A DNA stretch of 51,520 nucleotides from Verrucomicrobiota bacterium (GTDB taxonomy: Bacteria > Chlamydiota > Chlamydiia > Chlamydiales > Rhabdochlamydiaceae). How positions within the stretch are numbered: the stretch's first letter is position 1; every line of letters begins with the position of its first letter. The notes below the pieces were generated by a model. It was not told the origin of the DNA. It saw only the letters and a list, made by a program, of their open reading frames with translations, and searched no databases. The position numbers were made by a program, and so were the translations under genes. Shown in pieces: positions 8,571-16,474 of this stretch. The stretch covers positions 92,997 through 144,516 of the forward strand of contig JAFEGH010000002.1 of NCBI GenBank assembly GCA_018240065.1, in the 5' to 3' direction.

Positions 8571-9545
8571 ATGGGTAACTGCTCCGTTCTTTCAATTTCC
8601 TCGGATCGTTTTTCGCTCCGCCGTTTGATGGTATTCCTCTCCCTCATGCTTTCTCTTTTATGCCTCACGGGCTGCGAACATAACATGATCATCATCAACG
8701 AGGTGGATGAGAGAGAGGCCAATGAGATCGTCGTCTTTCTCGCCAGCAAGGGAATTGCGTCTGAAAAAGTTGCCGCTGTCAGCGCAGCTCCAGGCGGTGC
8801 GGAAACCGGGCAGAAATACAGCATTTCCGTCGATTCGAGCAAAGCTACCGATGCGATGGCCATCCTCAATCAAAATGGACTTCCACGCAAAAAAGGCACG
8901 ACGCTCCTCGACCTCTTTGCCAATACGGGATTGATGTCTTCCGATAAGCAGGAAACGATCCGGTACCAGGCAGGCCTTGCAGAGCAGCTCGCCAATATGA
9001 TCCGCAAGATCGATGGCGTGATCGACGCCGACGTGCAACTCTCCTTCCCTGTCGAGTCGACGACTCCTGCCCTCCCCGGCTCAACACAGGCGGCGCCTAA
9101 AAAAATCACCGCGGCGGTCTATGTCAAGCATCAGGGGATCCTGGACGATCCCAATAGCCACCTCGTCACCAAGATCAAACGGCTTATCGCAGGAAGCATC
9201 ACCGGCCTGGATATCAACGACGTCACAGTTATCTCCGACCGTTCCCGCTTCACCGATGTGACGCTGACTCCCTCTACCGAGGCTTTAGAACCCAAAGCCA
9301 AAGAATATGTCAGCATCTGGTCTATCGTGATGAGCAAGAGCTCAGCCAGCCGATTCCGCTTCATCTTCTTCCTCCTCATGGTCTGCGCTATCGTTTTCGC
9401 TCTGATTCTCGGATGGATGTTCTGGAAGTTCTACCCTATCTTAAAAAAACGGGGCGGCTTCAAGTCTCTCATGCACCCCATTCCTCTGGACGAAAGTGAA
9501 ACTCCAAGCGAACTCCCCCGCAAGCCCCTAGAGGAAAAGAAGTAA
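8571..9545 (+). CDS. sctJ: Type III secretion inner-membrane ring lipoprotein
   Basis: YscJ/PrgK/CdsJ family, which forms the periplasmic inner ring of the injectisome. 324 residues: signal peptide with lipobox LTGC (C35), the first ring-building domain starting INEVDEREANEIVVFLASKG, the linker LLDLFANTGLM, a second domain with IRKIDGVIDADVQLSFP and VKHQGILDDPNSH, then a C-terminal transmembrane helix near residues 260-285 and a short basic cytoplasmic tail. The order and sequence match chlamydial CT559. An alternative ATG at 8628 (MVFLSLML) would give a more ordinary signal length; neither start has a convincing ribosome binding site. First gene of the operon. Confidence 0.95.
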   Translation: MGNCSVLSISSDRFSLRRLMVFLSLMLSLLCLTGCEHNMIIINEVDEREANEIVVFLASKGIASEKVAAVSAAPGGAETGQKYSISVDSSKATDAMAILNQNGLPRKKGTTLLDLFANTGLMSSDKQETIRYQAGLAEQLANMIRKIDGVIDADVQLSFPVESTTPALPGSTQAAPKKITAAVYVKHQGILDDPNSHLVTKIKRLIAGSITGLDINDVTVISDRSRFTDVTLTPSTEALEPKAKEYVSIWSIVMSKSSASRFRFIFFLLMVCAIVFALILGWMFWKFYPILKKRGGFKSLMHPIPLDESETPSELPRKPLEEKK

Positions 9546-9554
9546 CCGCTATCT

Positions 9555-10427
9555 ATGGATACTACCGCTCTGATCGTATGGCAGTCTTTTTTGCGCACGT
9601 CACCTGCCGATCGGCGAACATCCCTGCTACGCTGCGTTTCTCCGGAGCTTTCCGCTGAGCTTGATACCCTTCCCGCTCTTTCGTTTGATCCCAGAGAAGG
9701 CTTCGAACCGTTAGAAGAGGAACTCTCGCGGATCCACTATTCATGGCTGGCTCCTTTTCTCCGTTCTCTCCCCGAAAACGAGATCAAGCTTTTCCTGTCT
9801 TCTTTAACTCCCGAGCAGATCAAAGGGCTTAAGCAATCGCTGCTGCTGTCGAACATGCTGCCGACCCCTTCCCCTCTGGGAAAATCCTACCTTAAAAAGA
9901 CTCTCTTCGAGATGATCGCCGCAGAAGACCTGTTGCCGATCTCCTGCCTGCCCGAAGACCCCTTGAACGGTTTGCTCGACCTAAGCCAGACGGAACTTGC
10001 GTCTCTGATCGACCTGCTCAGCATGCACGACCTGTCGATCGAGATCCGCCACATTATCGAAACATCCAAGCTCAAAGAAATTAATTCCCTTCTCACCAAA
10101 GCCCAAACTACTTTTTTAAAAACGCTTCTGCATAAAAAGGAACCGGTCTCATTTAAGAAAATGGGACTGCTCGGATGGAAAGGGGACAAGGACGGACTGC
10201 GCTCCATGCTGCTGCAAAGAGGAATCAACCGCATCGCCAAGTCCCTCTATGGGAAAAATGCAAGCCTGTTATGGCATGTCGCCCATCGCCTGGATGCGGA
10301 AAAAGGGCAGTTGCTGATAAAACTTTGCACAGCTCTTGACCACCCGCGGGCTTCGGCCCTGCTCAGCGATCAGGTCGTCGAGCTCATGAGCGCCCTAAAA
10401 AACAACAACCCCCAGCAGAATCTATGA
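9555..10427 (+). CDS. Type III secretion protein in the CT560 position (SctK/sorting-platform candidate)
   Basis: 290 residues, almost entirely helical with many leucines, no signal peptide and no membrane segment. Segments such as FLRSLPENEIKLFLSSLTPEQIKGLKQ resemble the helical repeats of FliG-like proteins. Position between sctJ and sctL is that of chlamydial CT560, and in other injectisomes an SctK adaptor is encoded between J and L; SctK links the ring to the cytoplasmic sorting platform. The call rests on synteny and secondary-structure impression, not on a recognised motif. Ends with a four-base overlap into sctL. Confidence 0.7.
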   Translation: MDTTALIVWQSFLRTSPADRRTSLLRCVSPELSAELDTLPALSFDPREGFEPLEEELSRIHYSWLAPFLRSLPENEIKLFLSSLTPEQIKGLKQSLLLSNMLPTPSPLGKSYLKKTLFEMIAAEDLLPISCLPEDPLNGLLDLSQTELASLIDLLSMHDLSIEIRHIIETSKLKEINSLLTKAQTTFLKTLLHKKEPVSFKKMGLLGWKGDKDGLRSMLLQRGINRIAKSLYGKNASLLWHVAHRLDAEKGQLLIKLCTALDHPRASALLSDQVVELMSALKNNNPQQNL

Positions 10428-11047
10428 AATTCTTCTCACTCATTTATCAAGGGGAGATCCATCCCGCGACGGAAGACAAGGTCATCCCTGCCGAAGACTT
10501 CAGCACCCTGATGGAGGCCGGCGAGATTCTCAATCGGGCGAAAGAAGACGTCGATCATTTTAAAAAGCAGGTAGAGAAAGAGTGCCAGGAACTCAAAGAG
10601 AAGGCGAACGAGAAGGGGTTTTCCGAAGGATTGGCCCGATTTAACGAGCACCTCGTCCATTTTGATAAACAACTGCGCGTGATCCGCAGCGACCTGCAGA
10701 AACAGATCCTTCCGCTGGCCCTCAAAGCCGCCAAAAAAATCGTCGGCGAGCAGCTCAGCTTAAATCCTGAGACCATCGTCGAAATCGTCATCCAGACGCT
10801 GGCCCCTGTCATCCAGAACCATCGCTTCAACATCTACGTCAACAAAGTCGACAAAGAAATTCTGGAGGCCCAGAAGCCCAAGATCAAAAACATTCTGGAA
10901 CAAGTCCAGGTGCTCACCATTCAGGAGCGCAATGACGTGGCCCCCGGCGGATGCATCATCGAGACCGAGAGCGGCATCATCAACGCCTCGATCGAAAACC
11001 AATGGCGTGCCCTCGAGTCGGCCTTTGAAAAGTACATGAAATCTTAA
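10424..11047 (+). CDS. sctL: Type III secretion stator/ATPase regulator
   Basis: CdsL/YscL/FliH family, the peripheral stalk protein that binds the SctN ATPase. 207 residues: conserved start MKFFSLIYQGEIHPA, a charged coiled coil over about residues 35-95 (KEDVDHFKKQVEKECQELKE), then the V/F-ATPase E-subunit-like domain with KKIVGEQLSLNPETIV and the C-terminal VAPGGCIIETESGIINASI signature. Matches chlamydial CT561 closely. Start overlaps the previous gene (ATGA). Followed by an unusual 450-base gap before sctR. Confidence 0.95.
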   Translation: MKFFSLIYQGEIHPATEDKVIPAEDFSTLMEAGEILNRAKEDVDHFKKQVEKECQELKEKANEKGFSEGLARFNEHLVHFDKQLRVIRSDLQKQILPLALKAAKKIVGEQLSLNPETIVEIVIQTLAPVIQNHRFNIYVNKVDKEILEAQKPKIKNILEQVQVLTIQERNDVAPGGCIIETESGIINASIENQWRALESAFEKYMKS

Positions 11048-11074
11048 AGAATTTCTGAAAATAGGCCCTTGATC

Positions 11075-11214
11075 CTATCTCACTATCCATCAAACTTGCT
11101 TTTTACGTCTTTTCACTCAAATTTTAATGATGCTGCGTGTCCTGCTTGTTTAAGTATGTGCTGCGCAGCCTCTCTAAAATTGGCAAAAAAAATCCTCTTT
11201 GATTAGTGAGATAG
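11075..11214. repeat. Imperfect palindrome 1 in the sctL-sctR gap (about 140 bp)
   Basis: CTATCTCACTA at 11075-11085 is matched by TAGTGAGATAG at 11204-11214; ATCAAA at 11089-11094 pairs with TTTGAT at 11198-11203; further inside, CAAATTTTA at 11118-11126 pairs with TAAAATTGG at 11175-11183. No open reading frame. It is built like a miniature inverted-repeat element or a long RNA hairpin. No target duplication is obvious. Confidence 0.6.
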
Positions 11215-11322
11215 ACTCTTTTTCTTTTAGAGAAAATCCCCCAAATGTAATAAATTCAGGGATAGCCCATTTGTTTTCTCGTTCTTTTGCTCGAGAATAT
11301 GCAGAATGGTTATCCCCAAATC

Positions 11323-11461
11323 ACTTCAAAACTCAAGGTTTGGGCAACGCGGAATCGGGTGGGCTTCAATGATCTCAAGTGACCCCATATTGCAAATATT
11401 AGGTCCTTTGAGATCATTGAAGCGCGTCGCTTGGACGCAGCCAATCCTTAAGTTTTGAAGT
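11323..11461. repeat. Imperfect palindrome 2 upstream of sctR (about 139 bp)
   Basis: ACTTCAAAACT at 11323-11333 is matched by AGTTTTGAAGT at 11451-11461, and GCTTCAATGATCTCAA at 11363-11378 is perfectly matched by its complement at 11408-11423; AAGG(T/A)TTGG and complement lie between. The loop is a small AT-rich palindrome around 11388-11400. It ends 35 bases before the sctR start, so it lies in the sctR leader. Different in sequence from the palindrome at 11075. Confidence 0.7.
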
Positions 11462-11496
11462 TGTCCGGGTATATATGCGAACACGGTTGTCTCAAC

Positions 11497-12318
11497 ATGC
11501 AAAGACGTAAGATCATTCTTTTTCTTCTGATGGCGCTGGTGCTCATCGGATTCGGCTCAGAGGCCCTTTGGGCCCAGGACGCTCCCAATCCCCCGGGAGC
11601 GCCCAACATCAATACTCTGATGCCCCCCAACCCCACGACTAGCGGACTCCCTCCTCCGTCCATGGTCGAAGAGCTCACCGCGATCACCGCGCTCTCCCTG
11701 CTCCCGTTTGCTATCATGCTCCTCACCTCTTACATTAAAATCGTCATCGTGCTCTCCCTTTTGCGCAACGCGCTCGGCGTTCAGCAGTCCCCTCCCAACC
11801 AGGTCTTGAGCGGTATCGCGCTCTTGATGACGATCTATGTCATGTTCCCGACCGTCCTCTCGATGTACAAGGCCGGAGAGGAATATTTGAAGAGGAAGCC
11901 CCCGGAAACACTCTTCTCGGCGGAAAGCGCCCAGTACGTCATCGATGTGATGGATGTCAGCAAAGAGCCGCTGAGGGAATTCCTCCAGAGGAACACCACC
12001 GGAAAACACATCGCCGGCTTCTACCAGCTCGCCTACCGTTCCTTCCCGGAAGAGTTCCGCAAAGACTTGAAACCCACCGACTTCATCGTTATCATCCCCT
12101 CCTTCATCACGACGCAATTGAAGGCGGCCTTCGAGATCGGCGTATTGATCTACCTTCCCTTTTTCGTCATCGACCTTGTGACGTCGAACATCCTCCTGGC
12201 GATGGGGATGATGATGTTGTCCCCCCTTACGATTGCGCTGCCGCTCAAGCTGCTGCTCATCGTCATGGTCGACGGTTGGACCTTGATCATTCAGGGTCTT
12301 GTGCTATCATTCAGGTAA
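11497..12318 (+). CDS. sctR: Type III secretion export apparatus protein
   Basis: YscR/FliP/CdsR family, part of the R5S4T1 export gate. 273 residues from ATG 11497. The N-terminus MQRRKIILFLLMALVLIG is a cleavable-type signal ending near AQDAP, then a Pro-rich linker, then the conserved core: LLPFAIMLLTSYIKIVIVLS, LRNALGVQQSPPNQ, the long loop, and a second membrane block with LAMGMMMLSP. A TTG at 11455 would extend the frame into the palindrome and lacks support, so I use the ATG. No clear ribosome binding site. Matches CT562 in order and content. Confidence 0.94.
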   Translation: MQRRKIILFLLMALVLIGFGSEALWAQDAPNPPGAPNINTLMPPNPTTSGLPPPSMVEELTAITALSLLPFAIMLLTSYIKIVIVLSLLRNALGVQQSPPNQVLSGIALLMTIYVMFPTVLSMYKAGEEYLKRKPPETLFSAESAQYVIDVMDVSKEPLREFLQRNTTGKHIAGFYQLAYRSFPEEFRKDLKPTDFIVIIPSFITTQLKAAFEIGVLIYLPFFVIDLVTSNILLAMGMMMLSPLTIALPLKLLLIVMVDGWTLIIQGLVLSFR

Positions 12319-12340
12319 AAAGATACCAAGGAAAGAAGAG

Positions 12341-12610
12341 ATGTATGCTACCGAGATCTACCAACTCTCCTACCAGGCGCTGCTGCTGATCCTGATCCTT
12401 TCCGGCCCGCCGATTTTGATCAGTACGATGCTCGGCCTGATGGTCGCTATCTTCCAGGCGGCCACGCAGATTCAGGAACAGACCCTTTCCTTCATGGTCA
12501 AGCTCTTCGCGGTCATCATGGTCCTTCTTTTCATGGGAGGATGGCTGGCCTCGCAGATCATGGCGTTTACCAACAATATATTTTTGAACTTTCCGAAATG
12601 GTCGTCTTAG
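12341..12610 (+). CDS. sctS: Type III secretion export apparatus protein
   Basis: YscS/FliQ/CdsS family, export-gate component. 89 residues with two hydrophobic helices (LLLILILSGPPILISTMLGL and KLFAVIMVLLFMGGWLA) separated by FQAATQIQEQTL, the diagnostic loop. ATG 12341 is preferred because AAGGAA at 12328-12333 is seven bases upstream and the protein then starts MYATEIYQLS like its relatives; a GTG at 12299 inside sctR is unlikely. Eleven bases from sctT. Confidence 0.93.
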   Translation: MYATEIYQLSYQALLLILILSGPPILISTMLGLMVAIFQAATQIQEQTLSFMVKLFAVIMVLLFMGGWLASQIMAFTNNIFLNFPKWSS

Positions 12611-12620
12611 AACTTAAGAA

Positions 12621-13454
12621 ATGTCAACTACAGATTCCTACCTCACATTTTTCTCAGCGCTGACCGACTTTGCGCCCATCTCCGCGCTGTCCCTCTTTTT
12701 CCTGGGGATGATGAGGATAGCTCCTGTCATTTCCATGGCGCCCTTTTTCGGATCGAAGACCCCAAGCCCCATAAAAATGGGACTATTGATCGCCCTCACA
12801 GTCATCATGCTTCCTCATATGGCGCTGACGAGCACGACGCTGATCGGGTTCAACACGACCTTTATTCTACTGTGCGCAAAAGAGCTGTTCATCGGATTCA
12901 TCCTCGCGCTGCTGGTCTCTATCCCCTTCTATATGGCGGAATCGGCAGGCGTGACAATCGACTTTCTGCGCGGCTCCTCTTCCCTGCAGGTCACCGACCC
13001 GTTCATGCAATCCCAGGCCTCAGACCTCGGCATCCTTTATAACTTTGTTCTGATCGTGATTTTCTATCAGATCGACGGCCCCTTTTACTTTTTCAGCGCC
13101 CTCTTCGACACCTACACCATCATTCCGGCCGACGTGTGGGTGCCCATCCAGTTTTTCAGCTTCAACCATCCTTTCTGGCAAATGATCTGGGGCCTCACTA
13201 ACAAGGTCATGGCTGTCGGGATCCAACTCGCCGCTCCCTCGCTGCTTGCGATCTTGATGACCGAGATGTTCCTGGGGATCGCCAACCGACTGGCCCCGCA
13301 AGTTCAAATTGCGTTCTTAGGGATGTCGCTCAAGTCCCTCATTGGGCTGGCGATGCTCTGCGCCGGATGGTTCTTCATCCTGCAGCAACTCAACAAACAA
13401 ACTTTCCTGTGGCTCACTGAAATGAACAAAGCCGTCCAGGGATTGGCGTATTGA
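12621..13454 (+). CDS. sctT: Type III secretion export apparatus protein
   Basis: YscT/FliR/CdsT family, closing the export gate with SctR and SctS. 277 residues with about six hydrophobic helices. Family landmarks: LSLFFLGMMRIAPVISMAPF, KELFIGFILALLVSIPFYMAE, FLRGSSSLQ, and a C-terminal APQVQIAFLGMSLKSLIGL segment. Last gene of the operon; matches CT564. No clear terminator follows before the porin promoter region. Confidence 0.94.
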   Translation: MSTTDSYLTFFSALTDFAPISALSLFFLGMMRIAPVISMAPFFGSKTPSPIKMGLLIALTVIMLPHMALTSTTLIGFNTTFILLCAKELFIGFILALLVSIPFYMAESAGVTIDFLRGSSSLQVTDPFMQSQASDLGILYNFVLIVIFYQIDGPFYFFSALFDTYTIIPADVWVPIQFFSFNHPFWQMIWGLTNKVMAVGIQLAAPSLLAILMTEMFLGIANRLAPQVQIAFLGMSLKSLIGLAMLCAGWFFILQQLNKQTFLWLTEMNKAVQGLAY

Positions 13455-13499
13455 CAATCCTTCCGCATCAACTTTTTTTTCACTCTTTCTAATTTTTTA

Positions 13500-13528
13500 T
13501 TGACTCAATTTCAACGAATAAATAGATT
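13500..13528 (+). promoter_or_regulatory. Candidate promoter of the first MOMP-like gene
   Basis: TTGACT at 13500-13505 and TAGATT at 13523-13528 with a 17-base spacer. It lies in an AT-rich stretch after sctT and predicts a long leader of about 235 bases before the ATG at 13771. The -10 matches consensus at four of six positions. Confidence 0.45.
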
Positions 13529-13560
13529 CCATAAATACGTACGGCGCAAAGGTCGACGCA

Positions 13561-13583
13561 TTTCATGAACTCGTTTTCATGAA
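13561..13583. repeat. Repeated TTTCATGAA palindromes, possible operator
   Basis: TTTCATGAA occurs at 13561-13569 and again at 13575-13583; TTCATGAA is itself a perfect palindrome. The centres are 14 bases apart, in the leader between the candidate promoter and the porin gene. Could be a regulator site or part of the 5' leader structure. Confidence 0.3.
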
Positions 13584-13770
13584 GAAAACAGATCTTTGTA
13601 GATGAAGGGACGCGTTTGCATACAGGCAAACATATACGCCCTCGAAAAAAGTGCCGTCAGTTTTTAAATCCTGTGCGACAACGGAAATTCGATCGAGAGA
13701 CATCTTAACAGATCGCGTTTCAAAACAGGAAGAAGAATTTTTTAATGATCCAAACCCCAAGGGAATCTGT

Positions 13771-14862
13771 ATGCAAAGGAACCTAAGCAAAATGCTGCCC
13801 ATCGCTGCGACATCGCTTGTTGCCCTGACAAGCATAGTCAATGCGGACGATGCACAAACTCGCAATCTTGAGAACCGCGTCACCGCGCTCGAGCAGCGCA
13901 AAGGCGCAAGCGGGATGATCAATCCTCAGGGCCGCCCGCAAGTTAAAGACGGCGCAGACTTGTTTGTCTTCGGCGACCTGATCTACTGGAATGCTCATGA
14001 GAACGGCCTAAACTACGCGGTCGAAAACGATGACTCGAGCACAAATATCGCAGACGCTGAAGTCAAAAACATCCATGGAAAATGGAACTTCGGATTCCGC
14101 GCCGGGGTCGGCTATAACTTGCCGCATGATGGATGGGACGTCAGATTGACATGGCTGCGTTTTACAGATAACGGCGGCAAAAAGACCAATCCCGATGAAG
14201 ATGATTTCATCTATCCGATCATGGCAAGCGCGTCTAACCCTCTTGTCGGAGACGCCGCTCAGTACAAAACCCGCAGCCGCTGGAACCTCAGCCTCAACCA
14301 GCTCGATTTGGACATGGGCAGAGAGTTCTTCGTCAGCAAGTGGCTGACGCTCCGTCCCCATTTTGGCTTAAGATCGGATTGGATCCACCAAAAATGGAAA
14401 GGCGAGTATGAGAATAAGGCCAACGACGATGAAATCGAAGTCAGATTCAAAGACCATTGGTGGGCGATCGGACTCGAAGGCGGGCTCGACACGCAATGGG
14501 GCCTTGGCAATGGCTGGAGCATCTTCGGCAACCTGACAGCGGCGATCCTCTATGGATTCCACGATCTGGACGTCGATGAGGAAAATGAAGTCAACGAAGT
14601 CGAGACCGAATTTGCCGATCTCGATCAAACCTATCGCATTTCTCACCCCATCCTGGACCTGCAGATGGGATTGCGCTGGGACAATATGTTCGATGGCGAC
14701 AGATTCCATTTGGGTCTTCAGGTTGGCTGGGAACACCACATTTACTTCAGCCAAAACCAATTCCCGAAATTCTATGACGACACAAGCGCCGGAATGTTCG
14801 TCAGCAATCAGGGAGACCTGACTCTCCAGGGTTGGACATTCTCCGCACGCTTCGATTTCTAA
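13771..14862 (+). CDS. MOMP-like porin, Lpg1974/Legionella_OMP type (copy 1)
   Basis: Outer-membrane beta-barrel porin. 363 residues from ATG 13771, which has AAGGG at 13759-13763; an in-frame upstream extension from 13651 lacks a signal peptide and is rejected. Order: signal peptide (MQRNLSKMLPIAATSLVAL, cleavage near VNADDA), a short coiled-coil segment NLENRVTALEQRKG, then a barrel with FVFGDLIYWNAHENGLNYA, FGFRAGVGYNLPHDGWDVRL, REFFVSKWLTLRPHFGLR and a terminal Phe (FSARFDF), the usual signal for barrel insertion. The DGWD and LRPHFGLRSDWI segments are typical of the Lpg1974 family of pore-forming proteins. Paralogous to the next gene; followed by its own terminator. It probably acts as a general porin of the chlamydial surface. 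Confidence 0.85.
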   Translation: MQRNLSKMLPIAATSLVALTSIVNADDAQTRNLENRVTALEQRKGASGMINPQGRPQVKDGADLFVFGDLIYWNAHENGLNYAVENDDSSTNIADAEVKNIHGKWNFGFRAGVGYNLPHDGWDVRLTWLRFTDNGGKKTNPDEDDFIYPIMASASNPLVGDAAQYKTRSRWNLSLNQLDLDMGREFFVSKWLTLRPHFGLRSDWIHQKWKGEYENKANDDEIEVRFKDHWWAIGLEGGLDTQWGLGNGWSIFGNLTAAILYGFHDLDVDEENEVNEVETEFADLDQTYRISHPILDLQMGLRWDNMFDGDRFHLGLQVGWEHHIYFSQNQFPKFYDDTSAGMFVSNQGDLTLQGWTFSARFDF

Positions 14863-14886
14863 TCGGGCAAACAATTTTCCTCCTTG

Positions 14887-14933
14887 ACCCGGGTTTCTCT
14901 TTGTAAAAGAAGAAAAATCCGGGTTTCTTTTTT
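14887..14933 (+). terminator. Terminator after MOMP-like copy 1
   Basis: CCCGGGTTTCTC at 14888-14899 pairs with AGAAAAATCCGGG ending at 14923, followed by TTTCTTTTTT. Confidence 0.8.
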
Positions 14934-15077
14934 GCATCGATTTTTCCCCCTTCATCAACTCTGTATCTCTTGTTTACTACGCGTTCATAAAATCCTGTCC
15001 GCGCGCGCTCAAAAAATGCTCGAGAAAATATCTGCAAACGAGGTACAACATTACCCTTTAGACGATTGAGCTATTTG

Positions 15078-15151
15078 CAAAACTCGCTTCGCCGTCCTGG
15101 TTTGATAATCTCTTTTATTAGCGGTGAAAAGCAGGGCACGAATGGAGTTTT
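15078..15151. repeat. Inverted repeat upstream of MOMP-like copy 2
   Basis: GCAAAACTC at 15078-15086 is repeated inverted as GAGTTTTGC at 15143-15151, with a weaker second match inside (CTTCGCCG against CGGTGAAAAG). A GATAAT at 15104-15109 inside the loop could be a -10 element, but no -35 at proper spacing is visible. May be a regulatory cruciform or a small repeat remnant. Confidence 0.4.
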
Positions 15152-15211
15152 GCACGTCGCCCAAGTGATTAGCATGGCCAAATTAACGATCCAAACTTTA
15201 GGGGGATCCTT

Positions 15212-16330
15212 ATGCAAAAAAACATGAAAAATATGTGGTCTGCAGCGGCTGCTTCTCTTGTCGCTGTGACAAGTTTAGTGAACGCTGACGTCGACAGCGC
15301 GCAAATGCGCAATCTGGAAAACCGCGTCAATGCTCTTGAGCAGCGCAGAGGAGCAAGCGGGATGATCAACCCTCCCGGCCGTCCTCAAGTCAGAGATGGC
15401 GCCGATCTTTTCATCTTCGGCGATCTCATCCTGTGGAACACGCACCAGAATGGCATGCCTGTAGCTGTTGTCAACGATGACACCTCGATCAACCTCTCCG
15501 ATTCAACTGTAAAAACGATCCATTCCGATTGGGACTTCGGCTTCCGCGTCGGCGTCGGCTACAACCTTCCTCACGATGGATGGGACTTGAGCCTTTCCTG
15601 GATCCGTTTGTACACAGACGGACACAGACGCATCCATGCGCATGACGATGATTTCATCTTCCCTTCCCGCATACATCCTAACGACCCGATTGGCGGCGCC
15701 AATACCTGCCAAAAAACACGCAGCACCTGGCATGTGCGCTTCAACCAGCTCGACCTGGATCTGGGCCGCGAGTTCTTCGTCAGCAAATGGCTGACTCTCC
15801 GTCCGCACTTCGGATTGAGATCTGATTGGATCCGTCAAAAATGGGAGACCAACTACCGCAACTTCGCAAATACTCCCTTTCCTAACAAAGTGGAAGCGGA
15901 ATACAAAGATGAGTGGTGGGGCATCGGTCTTCAGGGCGGACTCGACACACAGTGGGGCCTTGGCGCAGGCTGGAGCCTGTTCGGCAACGTTGCTACTGCG
16001 ATCGTCTACGGATTCCATGACATCGACTACGAAGATGAAGACACCCCTGCCGGACAGCAGACAGACTCCCACGGCAAATTTGCTGACGTCGACCAGACCT
16101 ATCGCATCTCCCATCCGATCCTTGATCTGATGATGGGATTGCGCTACGACCACATGTTCTACAACGACCGCTTCCACTTGGGACTGCAGCTCGGTTGGGA
16201 ACACCACGTCTACTTCAGCCAGAATCAATTCCCTGTCTTTACTGACGATGTCGCCGACGGCATTTTGGTTTCCAACCAGGGTGATTTGACATTCCAGGGC
16301 TGGACGCTCGCCGTGCGCTTTGATTTCTAA
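15212..16330 (+). CDS. MOMP-like porin, Lpg1974/Legionella_OMP type (copy 2)
   Basis: 372 residues, clear tandem paralogue of the preceding porin. AGGGGG at 15200-15205 positions the ATG at 15212. Signal peptide MQKNMKNMWSAAAASLVAV, then NLENRVNALEQRRGASGMIN, FIFGDLILWNTHQNG, FGFRVGVGYNLPHDGWDLSL, REFFVSKWLTLRPHFGLR and a terminal Phe (LAVRFDF). Differences from copy 1 are concentrated in the loop regions, for example after DGHRRIHAHDDD and around DYEDEDTPAGQQ, as expected for surface-exposed loops. The last 36 bases before each ATG are also alike (ATCCAAAC near position -30), so the duplication included the leader. Confidence 0.86.
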   Translation: MQKNMKNMWSAAAASLVAVTSLVNADVDSAQMRNLENRVNALEQRRGASGMINPPGRPQVRDGADLFIFGDLILWNTHQNGMPVAVVNDDTSINLSDSTVKTIHSDWDFGFRVGVGYNLPHDGWDLSLSWIRLYTDGHRRIHAHDDDFIFPSRIHPNDPIGGANTCQKTRSTWHVRFNQLDLDLGREFFVSKWLTLRPHFGLRSDWIRQKWETNYRNFANTPFPNKVEAEYKDEWWGIGLQGGLDTQWGLGAGWSLFGNVATAIVYGFHDIDYEDEDTPAGQQTDSHGKFADVDQTYRISHPILDLMMGLRYDHMFYNDRFHLGLQLGWEHHVYFSQNQFPVFTDDVADGILVSNQGDLTFQGWTLAVRFDF

Positions 16331-16355
16331 TCGGCATCCGCTGATCTGAAAATCC

Positions 16356-16406
16356 AACCCGGACTTTTCCTTCCATCGGGAAGAAAAAAGTCCGGGTTTC
16401 TTTTTG
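16356..16406 (+). terminator. Terminator after MOMP-like copy 2
   Basis: AACCCGGACTTTT at 16356-16368 pairs with AAAAAAGTCCGGGTT ending at 16398, followed by a T-rich run. It separates the porins from the convergent suf operon and could also act in reverse. Confidence 0.82.
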
Positions 16407-16474
16407 TCCACATGGAATCAGAAGTGTTCGCGCATGACGGTGCCGCGCACCGAATGAGAAAACCGCAACTTAGA

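Noticed and set aside
13651..13770. N-terminal extension of the first MOMP-like porin
   Set aside because: It would bury the signal peptide 40 residues inside the protein; AAGGG is placed for ATG 13771 and the paralogue starts at the equivalent ATG.
15012..15085. Possible tRNA on the minus strand (AAATAGCTCAATCG... looks like a D-arm)
   Set aside because: No matching anticodon stem, no T-arm (GGTTCGA type) and no closing acceptor stem could be built.
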